The notes beneath the pieces are model-generated. The model had not been told where the DNA came from and made no database searches. It saw only the letters and a program-made list of their open reading frames with translations. From CAVSUR01 sp963846005 (lineage in GTDB: Bacteria; Actinomycetota; Actinomycetes; Streptosporangiales; Streptosporangiaceae), in the NCBI GenBank assembly GCA_963846005.1, contig CAWJUH010000007.1:1-64000 (forward strand): 64,000 bases of DNA, written 5' to 3'. This document shows positions 52,670 to 60,980 of this stretch, piece by piece. The position numbers and the translations under genes were made by a program. The stretch's first letter is position 1; every line of letters begins with the position of its first letter.

Positions 52670-53257
52670 GTGACGGTGGAGAGGATCAGCGATGGTTTCT
52701 TGTCGTGGCGGCCGTTGATTGCCGGGGACCTTCCCATGCTGGCCGAGTGGTTACGAGAGCCCCAGGTCGCCCGGTGGTGGAATCATGAGACCGCCCTTGA
52801 GGCGGTCGAGCGCGACTTCGGCGCGAGTACGCGAGGCGAGGAGCCGGGGGAAGACCTCCTCGTTCTCCTCGACGGCCGGCCAATCGGCCTGCTGCAGCGC
52901 TCGGCGATTTGCGACTACCCCCAGGATCTCACGGAATTCTCGGCAGTTATCGAGGTGCCAGTCGGCGCCGTCGAGCTTGACTACTTCATCGCGGACCCAG
53001 CGCTGCGCGGTCGCGGTCTCGGATCCCGCATGATCGCTGCGGCCGTCGAGGACACCTGGAACTCGTATTCTGATGTGCCCGCGGTGCTTGTCGCCGTGGT
53101 GGCCGCCAATGTGGCCTCCTGGCGTGCGCTGGAGAAGGCTGGCTTGAAGCGGGTCGCTGAAGGCCCGATGTCGCCCGACAACCCGATTGATGATGCGCTG
53201 CATTACATCTACCGTGTTGACCGGCCTGGCGCCGCCTCGTCGGCCTTTCGGCGCTGA
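52670..53257 (+). CDS. GNAT acetyltransferase, AAC(6')-like
   Basis: Acetyl-CoA-dependent N-acetyltransferase of 195 residues with a GTG start. LSWRPLIAGDLPMLAEWLRE and VARWWNHETALEAVERDFG are typical of the aminoglycoside 6'-N-acetyltransferase/RimJ-like group. YFIADPALRGRGLGSRMI holds the acetyl-CoA P-loop. The WRALEKAGLKRV end is conserved. Its substrate could be an aminoglycoside, a siderophore or another amine; resistance is not proven by sequence. The 280 bases before it show no gene. Confidence 0.87.
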   Translation: MTVERISDGFLSWRPLIAGDLPMLAEWLREPQVARWWNHETALEAVERDFGASTRGEEPGEDLLVLLDGRPIGLLQRSAICDYPQDLTEFSAVIEVPVGAVELDYFIADPALRGRGLGSRMIAAAVEDTWNSYSDVPAVLVAVVAANVASWRALEKAGLKRVAEGPMSPDNPIDDALHYIYRVDRPGAASSAFRR

Positions 53258-53313
53258 CACGTACGAACGCATCGCCCGCGCGGACGGACCTCGGATCGAC
53301 TAATTTCGCGGTC

Positions 53314-53351
53314 GGCGTTGTCACAACAGTGCGGCGTTGTCACAACAGTGC
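53314..53351. repeat. Two tandem copies of a 19-base unit containing a palindrome
   Basis: GGCGTTGTCACAACAGTGC occurs exactly twice in a row (53314-53332 and 53333-53351). Each unit holds GTTGTCACAAC, an 11-base palindrome. Likely a pair of repressor binding sites, though the nearest plus-strand gene starts 400 bases away. The rest of the gap 53258-53617 shows nothing else convincing. Confidence 0.7.
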
Positions 53352-53617
53352 GAGCGGCACGGGCAGAGGCCAGCGCACCACCCGGCCGGACCTGCACCGG
53401 TTGCTTCCGCTGCCGAAATGGCTGCCAGGCGATCGCGCAACATCGTCTTGTTCGGCCCGACGCCTCCTCAAGCCTGCTCAGCGGCCCGGGTCAGGGGCCT
53501 GATCGTCAGGACGGCGGTCGGGCCTTTGATCGTTATTGGCGTTCGCGGGCGAGGCCTGCGTCTTCTGGTTGCCGGCCAGACCGGCCGTGACCCGCCTGCC
53601 GGGTGAACTTCAGATCT

Positions 53618-53636
53618 CTACTATCCGTGTTAGTAG
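53618..53636 (+). promoter_or_regulatory. 19-base palindromic operator, site A
   Basis: CTACTATCCGTGTTAGTAG has perfect CTACTA/TAGTAG half-sites around a seven-base centre. It matches 18 of 19 bases with the minus-strand site at 61516-61534 and partly with two other sites. It lies 27 bases before a short ORF with AGGAG and about 120 bases before the UbiB-like gene. Confidence 0.65.
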
Positions 53637-53662
53637 CTAGTCGGCAGCACCAGGAGCTCACC

Positions 53663-53722
53663 ATGCGGCACCATGCGGCACCCGAGCAGCACCCGCGTCC
53701 GCGGGGCGCGCCAGGCCACTAG
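53663..53722 (+). other. Short ORF or vestigial gene start before the UbiB-like gene
   Basis: CAGGAGCTCACC precedes ATG at 53663, opening a 19-residue peptide MRHHAAPEQHPRPRGAPGH. A second ATG at 53673 begins ATGCGGCACCCGAG, the same bases that start a lipoprotein-gene remnant at 57533. The ORF is therefore either a leader peptide or the leftover start of a lost COG4315 gene whose promoter (site A) survives. Confidence 0.35.
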
Positions 53723-53758
53723 CCGCTCAGGAATCGACACATGAGGAGGATGACCGAG

Positions 53759-55258
53759 ATGACCGACGGACACCCGCGCACGCAGCGCCCGATGGAGGCA
53801 GCAACGGGGCCAAAGGAGCGGCCGGTCCTGCCGACCGGCGGGCTGCGCCGCACCGGCCGGCTGGCTATGCTGCCGCTGCGGCATGCCGGGCGCACCGCTG
53901 CCGCCGCCAGCCGGCTGTCCCGGGCGGCTGGCGACCAGGTCGCGGCCCGCACCGCCGAGCAGCTGTTCGCCACCCTGGGCGAGCTCAAGGGCGGGGCTGC
54001 GAAGCTGGGTCAGGCCATGTCGGTGTTCGAAGCGGCGATGCCGGAGGAGGTCGCGGCGCCGTACCGGTCGGCGCTGCGGCGGCTTACTAACAAAGCGCCG
54101 GCCATGTCGGCCGACGTCGCCCGCCGGGTGGTGGCGGCTGACCTCGCCGCTGCCTACGGGCCGGGCTGGCAGAAGCGGCTGGTGGCATTCGATGACCTAC
54201 CGGCAGCGGCGGCCTCCATCGGCCAGGTGCATCGCGGACGATGGATGGACGACGCCGGCCAAATTGTCGACGTGGCGGTGAAAGTGCAGTATCCGGGCGT
54301 GGACAAGGCACTGCGCTCAGACCTTCGCCAGGCCCGCCTGCTGGCGCGAGTGATGGCCCGGCTCACCAAACTGAACGTGTCCGGGCTGGCGGACGAGCTC
54401 GCAGGGCGCATCGTCGAGGAGCTGGATTATGTGCGCGAGGGGCGTGTCCAGACGGAGGTCGCGGCCGCCTTCACGCACCGCATCCCGGAGGCACTTGCCC
54501 AAGCCCGCACTGCGGGGGTACGCGAGCCAACGGGCCGGACCAGCGTAACCGTCCCCGCCGTGTACGCTGCGACGCCACGGGTGCTTATCACCGGCTGGCT
54601 GGAAGGGGCGAGCCTATCCATTCTGCTAGAAGGGCACACGGACCTGCTTCCGCCGGGCTGGCGCGAGCTCGACAGCGGCGACGCAGCGGACCTGGCCGCA
54701 CGGCTGCTCGGGCACGCCATCTACGCGCCGGCAGCGTGCACCGGCTGGATGCACGCTGACCTGCACCCGGGCAACTTCCTGCTGCTCCCCGGCGGTCGGC
54801 TCGGCATGCTGGATTTCGGCGCAGTCGCCGCCACGCCCGGCGGCATACCGGCGCCGATCGGGGAGCTCGCGGCCGCAGTGCTTGCCGGAGACGGGCTGAC
54901 CGCGATCAGCCTAGCCCGCCAGGTCGGGGCACTTGCCCCCGATGCCCAGGTCGATCCACGGCTGATCCTCGAGCTACTGCACCCCATCGTGGCCACCGGA
55001 GCCGCCGACAGCTTCACCTACTCCCGGCCCTGGCTGCGCAGGCTGATGGCCCACTTCACCGAGCCGCGCTTCGCCCCGGCACTGCGCAACCTGACTCCCC
55101 CACCGGAGTACGCACTGGTCTGGCGGGCGACGCTCTCAGCCGCCGGGCTCTTCGCGCAACTAGGCGCGACGGTGCCCACCCGCGGGTTCCACCTGGCCTA
55201 CTCCCCGGGGTTCCGCGGCGGCATCTCCCCCGCCCCGGCTGCGGCAGTAGGTGCGTGA
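53759..55258 (+). CDS. ABC1/UbiB-family atypical kinase
   Basis: Protein of about 499 residues. ATG at 53759 is preferred because AGGAGG lies nine bases upstream (ATG at 53741 and 53750 are in frame). Family motifs are present in order: the KxGQ helix GAAKLGQAMSVF, the Ala-rich loop AAAASIGQVHRGR, VDVAVKVQYPGV with the ATP Lys, HADLHPGNFLLLPG and MLDFGAVA with the metal-binding Asp. In other organisms the family supports ubiquinone or isoprenoid lipid metabolism; actinomycetes use menaquinone, so the client here is unknown. The C-terminal end overlaps a decayed sigma gene on the other strand. Confidence 0.92.
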   Translation: MTDGHPRTQRPMEAATGPKERPVLPTGGLRRTGRLAMLPLRHAGRTAAAASRLSRAAGDQVAARTAEQLFATLGELKGGAAKLGQAMSVFEAAMPEEVAAPYRSALRRLTNKAPAMSADVARRVVAADLAAAYGPGWQKRLVAFDDLPAAAASIGQVHRGRWMDDAGQIVDVAVKVQYPGVDKALRSDLRQARLLARVMARLTKLNVSGLADELAGRIVEELDYVREGRVQTEVAAAFTHRIPEALAQARTAGVREPTGRTSVTVPAVYAATPRVLITGWLEGASLSILLEGHTDLLPPGWRELDSGDAADLAARLLGHAIYAPAACTGWMHADLHPGNFLLLPGGRLGMLDFGAVAATPGGIPAPIGELAAAVLAGDGLTAISLARQVGALAPDAQVDPRLILELLHPIVATGAADSFTYSRPWLRRLMAHFTEPRFAPALRNLTPPPEYALVWRATLSAAGLFAQLGATVPTRGFHLAYSPGFRGGISPAPAAAVGA

Positions 55259-55519
55259 TTTCACGGTGCCGGGCGGGATCTGCAGTATGCGCGCGGTTTC
55301 GGCCACCGACCGGTCGCGGTAATAGGCCTCGGCCAGCACCTGGCGCTGCGGGCCGGACAGAGTGGCAATGGCGGCGCGGATTCTCACTTCGTCGGTCGAC
55401 GTCCTGGGACGGGCGGTGATCTCTAGCATCCGGCGCAGCAGCGCGACGTTGCGCAGGTCGGCCGCGATGGTCTCAGCGATGCCCGGGTACTTGATCGTCA
55501 GCCTGCCAGCGATGAACAA
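55160..55519 (-). pseudogene. Truncated ECF sigma factor (region 4 only)
   Basis: The minus-strand frame reads IAADLRNVALLRRMLEITAR, then RAAIATLSGPQRQVLAEAYY and SVAETARILQIPPGTVKSRT, a clear sigma-70 region 4 with helix-turn-helix. Region 2 is missing and the C-terminus turns into CRSRGGG sequence that is the reverse of the UbiB-like gene end. The gene has lost its 5' part and been overrun at its 3' end. It cannot work as a sigma factor. Confidence 0.7.
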
Positions 55520-55526
55520 CTGCTAT

Positions 55527-55545
55527 GTCCGATCCGTGTTAGTAG
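55527..55545 (+). promoter_or_regulatory. Variant of the 19-base operator, site B
   Basis: GTCCGATCCGTGTTAGTAG matches site A at 16 of 19 positions, with the right 14 bases identical. The following bases (AGTCGGC) are also shared with the sequence after site A. It lies 170 bases before the NfeD gene and just upstream of the sigma remnant on the other strand. Confidence 0.45.
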
Positions 55546-55716
55546 ATGAGTCGGCTGAGGATGGCCGGGCAAGCCCGAACATGCCCAGATCGCACAGCGG
55601 CGGTGACTGAGTCGCCGCGGAAACCTGTAGAGGAGCTGGTGAGCTTGGCCGGCATGACATTCCGCACGGTGACCGGCCGTCGGCGCCCGAGCATCAGCCA
55701 GGGCGGGGTGTGAAAG

Positions 55717-56157
55717 ATGCCTGGCTGGCTGGTCTGGGTGATCGTCGCAGCTGTCCTGAGCCTCGTCGAGTTCCTCACTCTCAGGGTCGCCGCCGGGCTG
55801 CTGGCCGTCGCCGCCGTGGCGGCGTCGGTGACCGCGGCGCTGGGGGTCGGCGCGGCCGGGCAGGCGGCAGCGTTCGCGGTCGCCGGCGGCGTGTCGGTGG
55901 CTGTCGTGCTGCCCGCGGTGCTGCGGCACCGCCGGGCTGCCCGGCCCGGCCCGCGCAGCGGGGTCGCCGCCCTTGTCGGCCGGAGTGCCCTGGTCATCGA
56001 GCCGGTCGACGCGTATCACGGCCGGGTGCGTATCGGCGGTGAGGTCTGGTCAGCCCGCGCGTTCGCGCCCGGGCAAGTCATCCCGGCCGGAGCGGCTGTC
56101 GATGTTTTTGAGATCGACGGCGCGACCGCGCTGGTCTATCCAGAGGAAAGGTCATGA
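55717..56157 (+). CDS. NfeD-like membrane protein
   Basis: Protein of 146 residues with three helices in the first 75 residues (VWVIVAAVLSLVEFLTLRVA and following Ala-rich segments). A C-terminal OB-fold NfeD domain reads GVAALVGRSALVIEPVDAYH and VRIGGEVWSARAFAPGQVIP. NfeD proteins work with stomatin-type proteins in membrane quality control and microdomain organisation. The stop overlaps the stomatin start (ATGA), the classic nfeD-stomatin pair. Confidence 0.92.
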   Translation: MPGWLVWVIVAAVLSLVEFLTLRVAAGLLAVAAVAASVTAALGVGAAGQAAAFAVAGGVSVAVVLPAVLRHRRAARPGPRSGVAALVGRSALVIEPVDAYHGRVRIGGEVWSARAFAPGQVIPAGAAVDVFEIDGATALVYPEERS

Positions 56158-57218
56158 TCACACTAGTCGTCATCGTCATCGCCGTTGCCGCCGTAATGGT
56201 CGTTGGCTTCGGGCGCACGGTCCGGATTGTGCCGCAGGCGCGCGCCTATGTCGTCGAGCGGCTGGGTTCCTACAGCCGGACGCTGGACGCCGGCCTCAAC
56301 ACCGTCGTGCCGTTCATCGACCGGGTGCGGGCCCGCGTGGACCTGCGCGAACAGGTCGTGTCGTTCGCGCCGCAGCCGGTCATCACCGAAGACAACCTCG
56401 TCGTCCACATCGATACGGTCCTGTACTTCCAGGTCACCGAGCCGAAAGCAGCCACCTACGAGATCGCGAACTTCATCCAGGCCATCGAGCAGCTGACCGT
56501 CACCACGCTGCGCAACGTGATCGGCGGGTTGGACCTGGAGCGCACCCTCACCTCCCGCGAGCAGATCAACGGCGAGCTGCGCGGAGTCCTCGACGAGGCC
56601 ACCGGGAAGTGGGGGATCCGGGTCAACCGCGTCGAGCTGAAAGCCATCGACCCCCCCGGTTCCATCAAGGACGCGATGGAGAAGCAGCTGCGCGCCGAGC
56701 GCGACAAGCGCGCCGCGATTCTGACCGCGGAGGGCAGTCGCCAGTCACAGATCCTCACCGCCGAAGGCGCCAAGCAAGGGGCGATCCTGACCGCCGAAGG
56801 GGAGCGGCAGGCCCAGATACTTGTCGCTCAGGGGCAGGCCGAGGCCATCGGCACTGTATTCGAAGCGATCCATCTGGGACGGCCAGACCCCGAGCTGCTC
56901 GCCTACCAGTACCTGCAGACACTGCCCAAGATAGCCAGCGGCGACGGCAACCACACCTGGCTCATCCCCAGCGAGCTGACCAGGGCACTCGACGCGTTCG
57001 CGTCCGGGTTCGGTGACCGCCGGACCCAGGCAGCAGCCGTACCAGTCCCCGGCATCCCTGCGCCCGATCAGGTGACCCTTACAGCCCCGGCGCCAGCACC
57101 GCTCGCCAACGGGCACACCACCCGGATGCGCGGTCCTGGCGGGAAGCGTACCGCGGGCACCCAGCAGGAAGGCGAACCTGACCGCCTATCAGCCGGGCGA
57201 AGCACGCCGGAGGGCTGA
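56154..57218 (+). CDS. Stomatin/SPFH (band 7) protein
   Basis: Membrane-anchored scaffold protein of 354 residues. An N-terminal helix LVVIVIAVAAVMVVGFGRTV is followed by the SPFH domain: VPQARAYVVERLGSYSRTLD, PFIDRVRARVDLREQVVSF and LTVTTLRNVIGGLDLERTL. A coiled region shows three repeats of the form ILTAEGxxQxxIL (about 195-230). The C-terminal tail is Pro/Ala-rich and unstructured. It forms oligomers at the inner face of the membrane. Paired with NfeD as in many bacteria. Confidence 0.93.
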   Translation: MITLVVIVIAVAAVMVVGFGRTVRIVPQARAYVVERLGSYSRTLDAGLNTVVPFIDRVRARVDLREQVVSFAPQPVITEDNLVVHIDTVLYFQVTEPKAATYEIANFIQAIEQLTVTTLRNVIGGLDLERTLTSREQINGELRGVLDEATGKWGIRVNRVELKAIDPPGSIKDAMEKQLRAERDKRAAILTAEGSRQSQILTAEGAKQGAILTAEGERQAQILVAQGQAEAIGTVFEAIHLGRPDPELLAYQYLQTLPKIASGDGNHTWLIPSELTRALDAFASGFGDRRTQAAAVPVPGIPAPDQVTLTAPAPAPLANGHTTRMRGPGGKRTAGTQQEGEPDRLSAGRSTPEG

Positions 57219-57532
57219 CGATATCCGGCCGTGACAACCACCACTATGTATCGGCGACGCGCCGGCCACCCAGCAGGAGACGCCACCCGGGGGACCACCC
57301 CATCACGCGCGTAGCGGCAGCAGGGTCACAGCCGCGCGCCAGGTGACCGGCAGCCTGGCCGACGGCAGCCGTTCACCTCCACCACCATCCCGGTCGCCCT
57401 CGGCGGCAATGGCCTCGGCGGTGACCTGGCCGCTCATCACGTCCAGGTCACCGCCGCCGCATGCCCTCCTCGCTGCTGTCGGTGCTGATCGGGCTACTGG
57501 CACTGCTGCTGATCGGCGGCTTGCAGCTGACC

Positions 57533-57592
57533 ATGCGGCACCCGAGAATCCTCATCGCCGGCATCGCCCTAGCCGCCGTGGCCGCCCGGCGG
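57533..57592 (+). pseudogene. 5' remnant of a COG4315 lipoprotein-like gene
   Basis: ATG at 57533 begins MRHPRILIAGIALAAVAA, nearly identical to the first 18 residues of the intact secreted protein at 61484 (MRHPKIIISGIALAAVAA). Similarity ends there and the frame continues as Arg-rich sequence without the Lipoprotein_15 repeats. It is a truncated paralogue. The rest of the 545-base gap 57219-57764 shows only fragments such as a hydrophobic frame at 57470-57530. Confidence 0.55.
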
Positions 57593-57764
57593 CGGTCTCG
57601 GCTACTGAGACGACCGGGCAACCGAACCGCCGGCGATAAGTGTGGCCAGCTCCCGGCGGATGGTGACGGCCTCCTCGGCGGTCGGCAGGTCCTCGGCTGG
57701 GCGTCCCAGCGCGCAGAACCAGATGCCTGGCCTCGCGGCTCTGCTGGATCCGCCCCGGCCAGCG

Positions 57765-58662
57765 CTAGCTGCGGGCCGCCTGGTCGTGCAGGACCTGGTC
57801 GATGGCCGTGATGATCACCTTGGCGGATCCGTCGACTGCGTGCGCGACCGGGCTCGACGGGTTGCTGAGCTGGCTGGCGATCTGGGCTGCGGACAGGCCA
57901 GCGAGCACCTGCGGGTCGTACTGCGCCCCGGCCAGAATGTAGTGATTGGCGATGTCGAGGAACGGGACGGCTCCGGACTGGTCGACGCTGTTGACGTACG
58001 GGGGCACGTCGTAGCTGCCGATGAGCCTGGTGTCCAGCGGGGTCTGGGCCTGCAGGGGGCGCCCGGCATTGTCCGCCAGCTCGGTCGTCCGCAGCGTCAG
58101 CTGGGCGCTACTGTAATGCGCCGCGCGGAACGAGAGCGTGGCCGTGTTCGGGTAAATGTCGGTGGCCGATGACGTGGTGGAGCCGAGGTGGCTCCAGGTG
58201 CCGAAGTGGGCCAGCGCGACGGCCAGCGGCCAGCGTTCGGCTGCGCAGAACGGGCAGGACTCTTCGCTGACGAAGACGATCGCTGGCTTGCCGCCGATAG
58301 TCAGCGGCGGGCCGGCCGCCTTGACTGTCTGCAGCGGCGTGGCCGCCTGGCCTGGGCTCACCCGCGTGAGCACGCCGGCTGGAACGGCGGTGACCTGCCG
58401 GACGACGGCGGAGGAGGCCGGCGACTCGCTGGCGGTCGCAGCGGACGCGGGACCTGAGCTCAGCTTGACGCCGACCAGCGCCCCGACGATAGCCAGGACG
58501 GCGCTGACTGCTGCGATCGGCACCAGGAACCGCACGGCGTCTTTCGGCGCGCTTCTGAGCGGCTCGCTCGGCGGCGATCCGCTCGCGGGCTTGCCTCGCG
58601 GCCTGTGAGCCTCGCGGCCTGGTTGACTGGCGCCCCCCATGGCCATGACGGGTGTTCGGCAC
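57765..58662 (-). CDS. DUF929/thioredoxin-like membrane protein, frameshifted near the N-terminus
   Basis: GTG at 58662 after GGAAGG opens a charged N-terminus (RQARERIAAERAAQKRAERR) typical of the family. Near 58525 the frame moves by one base into the main frame, which has the membrane helix RFLVPIAAVSAVLAIVGALV. The DUF929 domain follows: GKPAIVFVSEESCPFCAAER with the redox CPFC motif, then VPPYVNSVDQSGAVPFLDIA. Predicted to face the outside as a thiol-disulfide protein of about 300 residues. The frameshift may be an assembly error. The promoter region contains palindrome site C. Confidence 0.82.
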
Positions 58663-58717
58663 CTGACCTTCCTTCCTCCGGCTGATGGCACTGGGTCAGC
58701 CGATCTGACGTCCCGTT

Positions 58718-58736
58718 GTACTAACACGATTAGGAC
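58718..58736 (-). promoter_or_regulatory. Variant of the 19-base operator, site C
   Basis: On the minus strand the site reads GTCCTAATCGTGTTAGTAC, 14 of 19 matching the consensus CTACTATCCGTSTTAGTAG. It lies 56 bases before the DUF929 start and in the same orientation relative to the gene as sites A and D. Confidence 0.4.
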
Positions 58737-58781
58737 CGCTGCGTTGTTCAAGCCGCCAGCCCGGCGAGGTGGGGGAGCGCC

Positions 58782-59612
58782 TCATCCTGGGCTGCTGCGT
58801 TCTTCCACCGTGGCCAGGAACGCCACGATCGCATCGGCGACTACGCCGGAGGCGCGCCTGGGCAGGTGATGACCCGCGCCCTGAACGAGCTGCAGGCGAG
58901 CGTCCGGGAGGGTCTGCGCGAGCCTGCGGGCGGTGCCGACGGGAACCTGGGTGTCGTCAGGGTCGGCAAGCAGGAGCACCGGCGCCTGGATCGACGGGAT
59001 GGCGGACTCCAGCTCGCCCAGTTCACGCAGCAGGGCGCGTTGCTCGGTCAGGAATGTGCGCCACAGCGGGCGGTACTCCCGGCCCGCGCGGCCCCAGACT
59101 TGCCAGTTGACGTGCTCGTCCGGGCGTAGCGGGCGGCCCTGCCGCCGGCTGATCCGCGCCAGCCGGGCCCGGGCCATCCATGGCGTCAGCCGCCACGCCA
59201 CCAGGGCGCACAGCTGCCCGGCGCCGGGCGCGGCCAGCAGCCGGTCCCAGCCGTTCACGCACCCTGGGCCGATGCTGGCCAGCAGGACCACCGCTGCCAC
59301 GCGTTCCGGCGCCAGGCTCGCCACCGACAACGCCACCCCGCCTCCGTAGGAGTGTCCCACCAGCACCGCGTGCCTGACGCCACGCGAGTCCAGGTCATCG
59401 AGCAGCGCGCGCGCGTTCGCAGCGAATCCGCCGGCGGCCAGCGGGCTGGAGCCGTATCCCGGCCGGTCTGCCGCGACGGCATGGAGCTGAGCCGGCAGCC
59501 GTCTGGCCAACGGCAGCCAGTCAGCGGGCGAGCCCGGCTGCCCGTGCAGCAGTACCAGCTCGTGAGGTCCCAGCTTTCCTGGTGCGTGAGCCGTTTCGAT
59601 GTCAGCGGCCAT
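58782..59612 (-). CDS. Alpha/beta hydrolase
   Basis: Hydrolase of 276 residues from ATG at 59612, just inside the end of the flippase-like gene. The oxyanion region HGQPGSPADWLPLARRL, nucleophile elbow GHSYGGG, acid LLLADPDDTQVP and catalytic His in VQGAGHHLPRR complete the triad. It belongs to the broad haloperoxidase/esterase group; substrate unknown. The overlap with the flippase-like gene suggests a paired role in lipid turnover. Confidence 0.9.
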   Translation of the reverse strand: MAADIETAHAPGKLGPHELVLLHGQPGSPADWLPLARRLPAQLHAVAADRPGYGSSPLAAGGFAANARALLDDLDSRGVRHAVLVGHSYGGGVALSVASLAPERVAAVVLLASIGPGCVNGWDRLLAAPGAGQLCALVAWRLTPWMARARLARISRRQGRPLRPDEHVNWQVWGRAGREYRPLWRTFLTEQRALLRELGELESAIPSIQAPVLLLADPDDTQVPVGTARRLAQTLPDARLQLVQGAGHHLPRRASGVVADAIVAFLATVEERSSPG

Positions 59613-60789
59613 GGCGCTGTCCTGTTTCAGGGGCGGTCGCGCGCGCGATGGCGTGGTTTCGGGCGGTTCCGGAGTCACGTAGGGAACGTTTGCGGTATTG
59701 CAGCCAGAGCAGGACCAGCCACCCGGCCAGAGCAACCAGCCAGAAACTGGCCAGGCGGTAGAGCAGTACGGCGGCTAGCGCCTGGCTGGCGTGCAGGCCC
59801 GTGGCGACCAGGGCCAGGCCGAGGGTTCCCTCGGTGACGCCGAGCCCGCCGGGTGTGATGTTGAGGCTTTGCGCGGCGATGCCCGAGCTGTAGACCAGCA
59901 GGAGGTCGTGCCAGGGCACGGCGGCGCCGGCGGCGTGGATGGCCACGGCAAGGACCGCTGCGTCGGCGAGCCAGTTGGCCAGCGCCAGGCCTGTCACCGT
60001 CATCCAGCCGGACAGCGGAAGCTGGAGCGAGCCCAGCCGGTCAGCCCAGGCCCGGATGGTCTGGCGGGGATTGCCGGCGGGTCGGCGCACCAGCCGGGAC
60101 CCGTGACGCAGCACCCAGGCGGCGGGCCGTTCGAGTGCGCCGCGCAGCCCCGGCCGGCGCGTGGCGGCGGCCACCCCGATGAGGGCGGCCAGGGCGAGCA
60201 CGGCCCCGGGAACGGCGGCCGCCGTGGCCAGGATGTTCCCGGACGCCAGGCCGCCGCCGCCCACGATCAGGACGCCGGCGGCGGTGGAGATCACCCCGCC
60301 GACCAGTAGCGACCAGCCGGCCAGCGGCGCGTCGGCACCCTGCCGGGTGAAGCGGCGGTAGGTGAAGGCCGTGGCTAGCTCGGGTCCGGCCAAGGGGACT
60401 GAGACCGACAGCGCGTTGGCCGCATAGGCGGTGGCCAGCATGGGCCGGAGGCCGACGCTGGCGGCGCAGGCGGCGAGCAGCCGGCGCAGCATGATCGCGA
60501 ACGCGGCCATGGACGCCGATTCGAGCACGATGGCGGCTGGAATCCAGAGCCAGTGCAGATGACCCAGCACCGCGAACGATGCGGCCACCGCGGCCCGCTT
60601 GGTCACCCCGGCAGCCGCCAGCGCCGCCACCGCGACGACTGCGGCCGCGACGCGGACCAGCCGCATGCTGGCCCGATGCCGGGGAGCCGGGGCGGTGCCC
60701 GGTCCGGCGGACGGGGCTGCCTGGCGCGGCGCTGGCGGCCGCAGAGGTATCCGGCGCTGGTCGGCCGAGGCGGGTCTGGTGAGTGTCAT
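59602..60789 (-). CDS. Flippase-like integral membrane protein (UPF0104/LPG-synthase TM family)
   Basis: Protein of 395 residues with about eight helices. A basic Pro-rich N-terminus precedes VRVAAAVVAVAALAAAGV. LATAYAANALSVSVPLAGPE and the conserved turn SLNITPGGLGVTEGTLGLAL mark the family. A C-terminal WLVLLWLQYRKR helix ends the membrane part. It is a distant paralogue of the protein encoded at 17102-18145. Probable role: transbilayer movement of, or support for, a glycolipid. It is coupled to the alpha/beta hydrolase gene. Confidence 0.87.
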   Translation of the reverse strand: MTLTRPASADQRRIPLRPPAPRQAAPSAGPGTAPAPRHRASMRLVRVAAAVVAVAALAAAGVTKRAAVAASFAVLGHLHWLWIPAAIVLESASMAAFAIMLRRLLAACAASVGLRPMLATAYAANALSVSVPLAGPELATAFTYRRFTRQGADAPLAGWSLLVGGVISTAAGVLIVGGGGLASGNILATAAAVPGAVLALAALIGVAAATRRPGLRGALERPAAWVLRHGSRLVRRPAGNPRQTIRAWADRLGSLQLPLSGWMTVTGLALANWLADAAVLAVAIHAAGAAVPWHDLLLVYSSGIAAQSLNITPGGLGVTEGTLGLALVATGLHASQALAAVLLYRLASFWLVALAGWLVLLWLQYRKRSLRDSGTARNHAIARATAPETGQRHGR

Positions 60790-60804
60790 GTCTGCCTGTC
60801 TGTG

Positions 60805-60854
60805 GCCATGCGGGCTTCCAGCAGGGCCGTGCGCCTGCTGGAAGCCCGCATGGC
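60805..60854 (-). terminator. Perfect 20-base inverted repeat between two minus-strand genes
   Basis: Bases 60805-60824 and 60835-60854 are exact reverse complements around a ten-base loop (arm contains CGGGCTTCCAGCAG). It lies after the COG4315 gene and 16 bases before the flippase-like start. It is probably the terminator of the former, and it could also affect translation of the latter. Confidence 0.7.
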
Positions 60855-60980
60855 GCGGGTGCTGGGCGATTCACTGCTGCGATGGACATGGCCGGAGGCC
60901 CGGGCATTACTGCGGCGCCCCCTGCCCGGCTGGCCTGCGCCCGAAGGTTCGGAGGCCAGCGGATCGGCCAGCTGGCGGGG

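Noticed and set aside
52670..53257. GNAT protein as a proven aminoglycoside-resistance enzyme
   Set aside because: Only family-level similarity; many such proteins acetylate other amines.
53314..53351. Tandem 19-base repeat as a CRISPR seed
   Set aside because: Only two units, no spacers, no cas genes nearby.
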